9,070 nucleotides of DNA from Donghicola sp036139795 (GTDB lineage Bacteria; Pseudomonadota; Alphaproteobacteria; Rhodobacterales; Rhodobacteraceae), in assembly GCA_036139795.1 (NCBI GenBank), contig JAYZYX010000042.1:1-9070 (forward strand). Reading direction: 5' to 3'. Of this stretch, positions 6,661 to 9,070 are shown in pieces; within the stretch, counting starts at the first letter, position 1, and each line of letters begins with the position of its first letter. The notes under the pieces are model-generated. The model made no database searches. It had not been told where the DNA came from and saw only the letters and a program-made list of their open reading frames with translations. The position numbers and the translations under genes are program-made.

Positions 6661-6672
6661 CAAGTCGTGCTC

Positions 6673-6701
6673 TCCCTATTGCGACCCTTGGTGGGCGTCA
6701 A
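6673..6701 (-). promoter_or_regulatory. Candidate lysS promoter
   Basis: On the minus strand TTGACG (plus coordinates 6696-6701) is one base from the -35 consensus. It is followed after 17 bases by TAGGGA (6673-6678), a poor -10. The position suits a leader of about 45 bases. It overlaps the candidate promoter of the divergent TerB-like gene. Confidence 0.3.
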
Positions 6702-6707
6702 TAATCT
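6679..6707 (+). promoter_or_regulatory. Candidate promoter of the TerB-like gene
   Basis: TTGCGA at 6679-6684 is followed after 17 bases by TAATCT (6702-6707). AATAAT at 6700-6705 is a closer -10 match but at a short 15-base spacing. Either would give a leader of roughly 25-30 bases. The AGGA at 6732-6735 then serves as Shine-Dalgarno four bases before the ATG at 6740. Confidence 0.35.
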
Positions 6708-6739
6708 GATAGCGCAAGGCTGCACCATAAAAGGATCTA

Positions 6740-7171
6740 ATGCCCGTGTCCGAAGACCAGACCACCCCGCTGAGCCCGCAAGACTGCCTCGTGGCCCTGA
6801 TGGTCGCCATTTCCGCCAGCGACGAGAATATGCGCACCGCCGAACTGGTCGAGATCCAGAACGCCGTGAACATGCTGCCTGTGTTCGGTGAATATGACGT
6901 TGACCGGATCAGCAAGGTCTCGAATCTGGTCTATGACCTTTTCGCAGAAGAGGACGGTCTGGACGCGCTGTTCGGCCTGATCTGCGATGCCCTGCCCGAG
7001 CGCCTGAATGAAACCGCCTACGCGCTGGCCTGCGATGTGGCCGCCGCTGACGGACACCTCTATGAGCCTGAACTGCGGATGCTGGAAGAGATGCGCTATG
7101 AGTTGAACATCGACCGCCTGCACGCCGCCGCGATCGAGCGCGGTGCCCGCGCCCGCCACATCACACTTTAA
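6740..7171 (+). CDS. TerB family (tellurite-resistance-like) protein
   Basis: This 143-residue all-helical acidic protein resembles the TerB/TerB-like family. It has two related halves. The first carries Ser-Ala-Ser-Asp-Glu-Asn with Glu35 downstream (25-35). The second carries Ala-Ala-Asp-Gly-His-Leu-Tyr-Glu-Pro-Glu-Leu (102-112), matching the family's Ala-Asp-Gly-x-hydrophobic-x-x-x-Glu motif whose acidic residues bind metal. There is no signal or membrane segment, so it is probably cytosolic. Stand-alone TerB proteins occur widely outside tellurite operons. No other ter gene is present here, so tellurite resistance should not be assumed; a stress or metal-related role is only inferred. Its stop overlaps the dacB stop by four bases on the opposite strand. 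Confidence 0.8.
   Translation: MPVSEDQTTPLSPQDCLVALMVAISASDENMRTAELVEIQNAVNMLPVFGEYDVDRISKVSNLVYDLFAEEDGLDALFGLICDALPERLNETAYALACDVAAADGHLYEPELRMLEEMRYELNIDRLHAAAIERGARARHITL
7168..7171. other. Overlapping convergent stop codons (TTAA)
   Basis: The TerB-like gene ends with TAA at 7169-7171. dacB ends with TAA read from TTA at 7168-7170. The palindrome TTAA thus supplies both stops, a four-base gene overlap with no intergenic terminator. Confidence 0.95.
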
Positions 7172-8667
7172 GCGTCGTAAAGGGTATCCCACCGCAGGAT
7201 CAGCGCCTGCTGCAACTGCTTGGCGCGCGTGTTCCACGTGCGCCCGCCGGGGGGGCGGTCCCGCTCATCGGGTCCCAAGGCATCGCGGCGGTCCAGATCA
7301 CCGCTAAAAATGGCAAAGCTTAGCTGACGCCCCTTTTGTGTTGTCACATAGCCCGCAAGCCCGCTGACAAAGTTCAGCGTTCCGGTCTTGGCCACCACCT
7401 TGACCGGATGGGCCTTATCAGGTGCGCCATCTATTTTCTTGATCGGGATGTTTTTCAACAGACCGGGCAGCAGCCCTTCCCGTGTCAGCCCTGACAGCGC
7501 CTTTGCCAGACCCGCCGCAGGCACACGGCTGTCACCGCCAAGGCCCGAGTGATCCACAAACAGCGCCCCTTCCAGCCCAAGTTGATTAGCGGCCCAAAAG
7601 CTCATCTCGGCGGCAGAGACCCGCATCGAGACCTTAGTTCCCAAACGCCGCTCTGACGCGGCAAGGCCCATGATCTCGGCGGTCAGGTTGGTCGAGTATT
7701 TCAACATCCCACGCAAGACATCGGACAAGGCTTCGGACCGGTGCTGCCCCAACACCGCGCCTGCCGGTTCGGTTCGGGTGATCACGGGCGCTTTCAGCGC
7801 AATGCCGTTGGCACGCATGAAACCGGCAAACACCTCGCCCGCGTAAAGCGCGGGCTTGCGCACGGGCAACCAGCGCGCGCCTGAATTGCCCAAAGCCCCT
7901 TGTGCGACTGTCCAATCATCGCTGGCGGCAGAGTTCGCATAGGTGAACACAGGCACGTCACGGGACACGATCTTCATCGTCGCCATATGCACATCGGGCC
8001 GGTATTTCTCGGACCGCGCATCCATTGTGATGTCGTATTTGGCACCCGCTTTACGCCATTCAAAATGAACGCGGTTGTAGTTCAGGTTCAGCCCGCAAAT
8101 CGCAGGATTATACCCCGCCTCTGGGCTTTGCTCGGTGTCGATTTGGGTATGAGGCAGGACCGCATCCCCCCAAACCAGAAACTGTCCCTTCACCTCGCGC
8201 AGGCCCGAGGTTTTAACCTCTTGCGCCAAGGCAGCCAGCCCGTCGGTGTCCAGCGTGGGATCGCCCCCGCCAACCAGTACCAGATCACCATCCAGCACCC
8301 CACCCACGACGGGCGCGGTTGCCAGAACACGGGTACGGAACCGATAGGCCGGGCCCAGATGATGCAACGCATAAAGAGCCGTCACAGACTTGGCGACACT
8401 GGCGGGCGGCAAATGTCCCGCAACCTCTTGCTGCTCCAAAATTTCACCGGTTTGCGCATCGCATACGGCAAATGCCAGATCACCGCTGAACCGCGTCTCT
8501 GCGATCAGCTTGGCCACACTGGGGGCTTGCTTTTGGACGGGTGCAGCCTCGGCCGTGGTCCCACGGGCTACAGGACGCAAAGACTGGGTCAGACCAGCCG
8601 CCATCCCTTGCCCCACAGGCAACGCAGCAGAGCCAAGAGCGGCTAGAAAAAATCGACGGGTAAGCAT
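7168..8667 (-). CDS. dacB: D-alanyl-D-alanine carboxypeptidase/endopeptidase (PBP4, peptidase S13)
   Basis: The 499-residue periplasmic penicillin-binding protein trims or cleaves peptidoglycan peptides. All three active-site motifs are visible: Ser90-Val-Ala-Lys93 (SxxK), Ser325-Thr-Asn327 (SxN) and Lys427-Thr-Gly429 (KTG). Asp372-His-Ser-Gly375 before Leu-Gly-Gly-Asp-Ser-Arg is also characteristic. The roughly 230 residues between SxxK and SxN fit the extra domains of the S13 family, in contrast to PBP5-type enzymes. The N-terminus reads Thr-Arg-Arg-Phe-Phe-Leu-Ala, a twin-arginine (Tat) motif, with likely cleavage near Ala24. The start is supported by AGGG five bases upstream. nadD ends 69 bases upstream on the same strand. 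A weak promoter-like pair (TTGCTA, 17 bases, TGTAAG; plus 8685-8713) lies between, so dacB may be transcribed alone or with nadD. Confidence 0.93.
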   Translation of the reverse strand: MLTRRFFLAALGSAALPVGQGMAAGLTQSLRPVARGTTAEAAPVQKQAPSVAKLIAETRFSGDLAFAVCDAQTGEILEQQEVAGHLPPASVAKSVTALYALHHLGPAYRFRTRVLATAPVVGGVLDGDLVLVGGGDPTLDTDGLAALAQEVKTSGLREVKGQFLVWGDAVLPHTQIDTEQSPEAGYNPAICGLNLNYNRVHFEWRKAGAKYDITMDARSEKYRPDVHMATMKIVSRDVPVFTYANSAASDDWTVAQGALGNSGARWLPVRKPALYAGEVFAGFMRANGIALKAPVITRTEPAGAVLGQHRSEALSDVLRGMLKYSTNLTAEIMGLAASERRLGTKVSMRVSAAEMSFWAANQLGLEGALFVDHSGLGGDSRVPAAGLAKALSGLTREGLLPGLLKNIPIKKIDGAPDKAHPVKVVAKTGTLNFVSGLAGYVTTQKGRQLSFAIFSGDLDRRDALGPDERDRPPGGRTWNTRAKQLQQALILRWDTLYDA

Positions 8668-8709
8668 GGAAACCCTGAAACTTGCTTACAAGAATATCCA
8701 GCATGGGTA

Positions 8710-8730
8710 GCAAGCCGAGAGGCCGCTTGC
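8710..8730 (-). promoter_or_regulatory. 6-bp inverted repeat between nadD and dacB
   Basis: GCAAGC (8710-8715) and GCTTGC (8725-8730) are perfect complements separated by nine bases. They lie six bases after the nadD stop on the minus strand. No T-run follows. A third related segment, CTTGC at 8681-8685, could pair with 8711-8715 instead, so two alternative folds are possible. The stem is short and its function is unproven. Confidence 0.25.
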
Positions 8731-8736
8731 AAAGTC

Positions 8737-9070
8737 CTATTCCGCGCTTGCGCCTTTGCGCCACGCGCCGCTGGCACGCAGCGCGGTCGAGCTTTCGCGG
8801 CGAAGGGGGATATTCACAAAGCACCAGCGCGGCGCGGGGCCTCGGGCCAGTTCAAGGCTGTGGTTGCTTTTCAGACGGTCCCGACGGAACACACGGGCAG
8901 CCTTGCTAAAGCGGGCGGACATCCGGTCACCGGGGCGGGCGATAACCCCGATCGGCACCATCCGCATAATGTCCCGCCAACGGTCCCAACGGTGGAACGA
9001 GGCCAGATTATCCGCACCCATCAGCCAGACGAACTGCACACCGGGGTAAAGTTTCTTCAGACCTTCAAGG
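8737..9070 (-). CDS. nadD: Nicotinate-nucleotide adenylyltransferase, C-terminal part
   Basis: Only the last 110 codons are in the window; the 5' end lies beyond 9070. NadD transfers AMP from ATP to nicotinate mononucleotide, giving deamido-NAD in NAD synthesis. The visible part holds the strongly conserved Phe-Val-Trp-Leu-Met-Gly-Ala-Asp-Asn-Leu-Ala segment followed by Phe-His-Arg-Trp and Trp-Arg-Asp-Ile-Met. Next come Pro-Ile-Gly-Val-Ile-Ala-Arg-Pro-Gly and, near the end, Glu-Ser-Ser-Thr-Ala-Leu-Arg, the SSTxxR nucleotidyltransferase motif. The N-terminal HxGH motif is outside the window. The visible stretch is roughly the second half of a usual protein of about 200 residues. dacB follows 69 bases downstream. 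Confidence 0.92.
   Translation of the reverse strand, partial: LEGLKKLYPGVQFVWLMGADNLASFHRWDRWRDIMRMVPIGVIARPGDRMSARFSKAARVFRRDRLKSNHSLELARGPAPRWCFVNIPLRRESSTALRASGAWRKGASAE

Noticed and set aside
4907..6709. A 600-codon open frame on the plus strand opposite lysS
   Set aside because: It is antisense to a confident lysS with intact motifs, its translation is rich in Arg/His/Gln without domain features, and it also crosses the DUF4864 start. High GC explains the lack of stops.
6740..7171. Tellurite resistance operon
   Set aside because: Only a single TerB-like gene is present, flanked by lysS and dacB. Stand-alone TerB proteins are common and do not imply tellurite resistance.
7900..8646. 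A 248-codon open frame on the plus strand opposite dacB
   Set aside because: It lies wholly inside dacB, which has all three penicillin-binding motifs. No domain or ribosome site was seen.

Overview
The window looks like chromosomal DNA from an alphaproteobacterium, most likely a marine Rhodobacterales (Roseobacter-group) species. The reasons are moderately high GC, dense packing on both strands, a class I (archaeal-type) lysyl-tRNA synthetase, a TerB-like protein, a PBP4-type peptidase with a twin-arginine leader, and a large right-handed beta-helix protein of a type I associate with this group. The genus cannot be fixed from sequence reading alone. No RNA gene, transposase, CRISPR array or origin was seen.

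Left part (1-4490), accessory in character: a secreted protein that may be an outer-membrane barrel (13-702, +); a four-helix DUF1772-type membrane protein (775-1257, +); a PAPS-dependent sulfotransferase (1314-2198, +); and, facing it tail to tail with the two stop codons directly abutting, a 763-residue beta-helix protein of the pectate-lyase-3/phage-tailspike type (2199-4490, -). The beta-helix protein has no export signal. This makes a virion spike, such as a gene transfer agent head spike, a reasonable alternative to a secreted polysaccharide enzyme.

Right part (4591-9070), mostly housekeeping: an exported DUF4864 protein (4591-4989, -) lies downstream of lysS (5045-6622, -). A divergent promoter region separates lysS from a TerB-like gene (6740-7171, +). 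That gene overlaps by 4 bases the end of dacB, a D-Ala-D-Ala carboxypeptidase/endopeptidase (7168-8667, -). Upstream of dacB on the same strand is the 3' part of nadD (8737 to the window end, -), the NAD-biosynthesis adenylyltransferase.

The most notable non-coding structure is a set of short perfect inverted repeats in the gene leaders. A 9-bp repeat with a nested inner stem ends five bases before the sulfotransferase start. A 7-bp hairpin includes part of the Shine-Dalgarno of the DUF4864 gene. Six-bp hairpins lie 21 bases upstream of both the lysS and beta-helix starts. I found no clearly new multi-gene system. The best leads are the possible spike role of the beta-helix protein and the leader hairpins.
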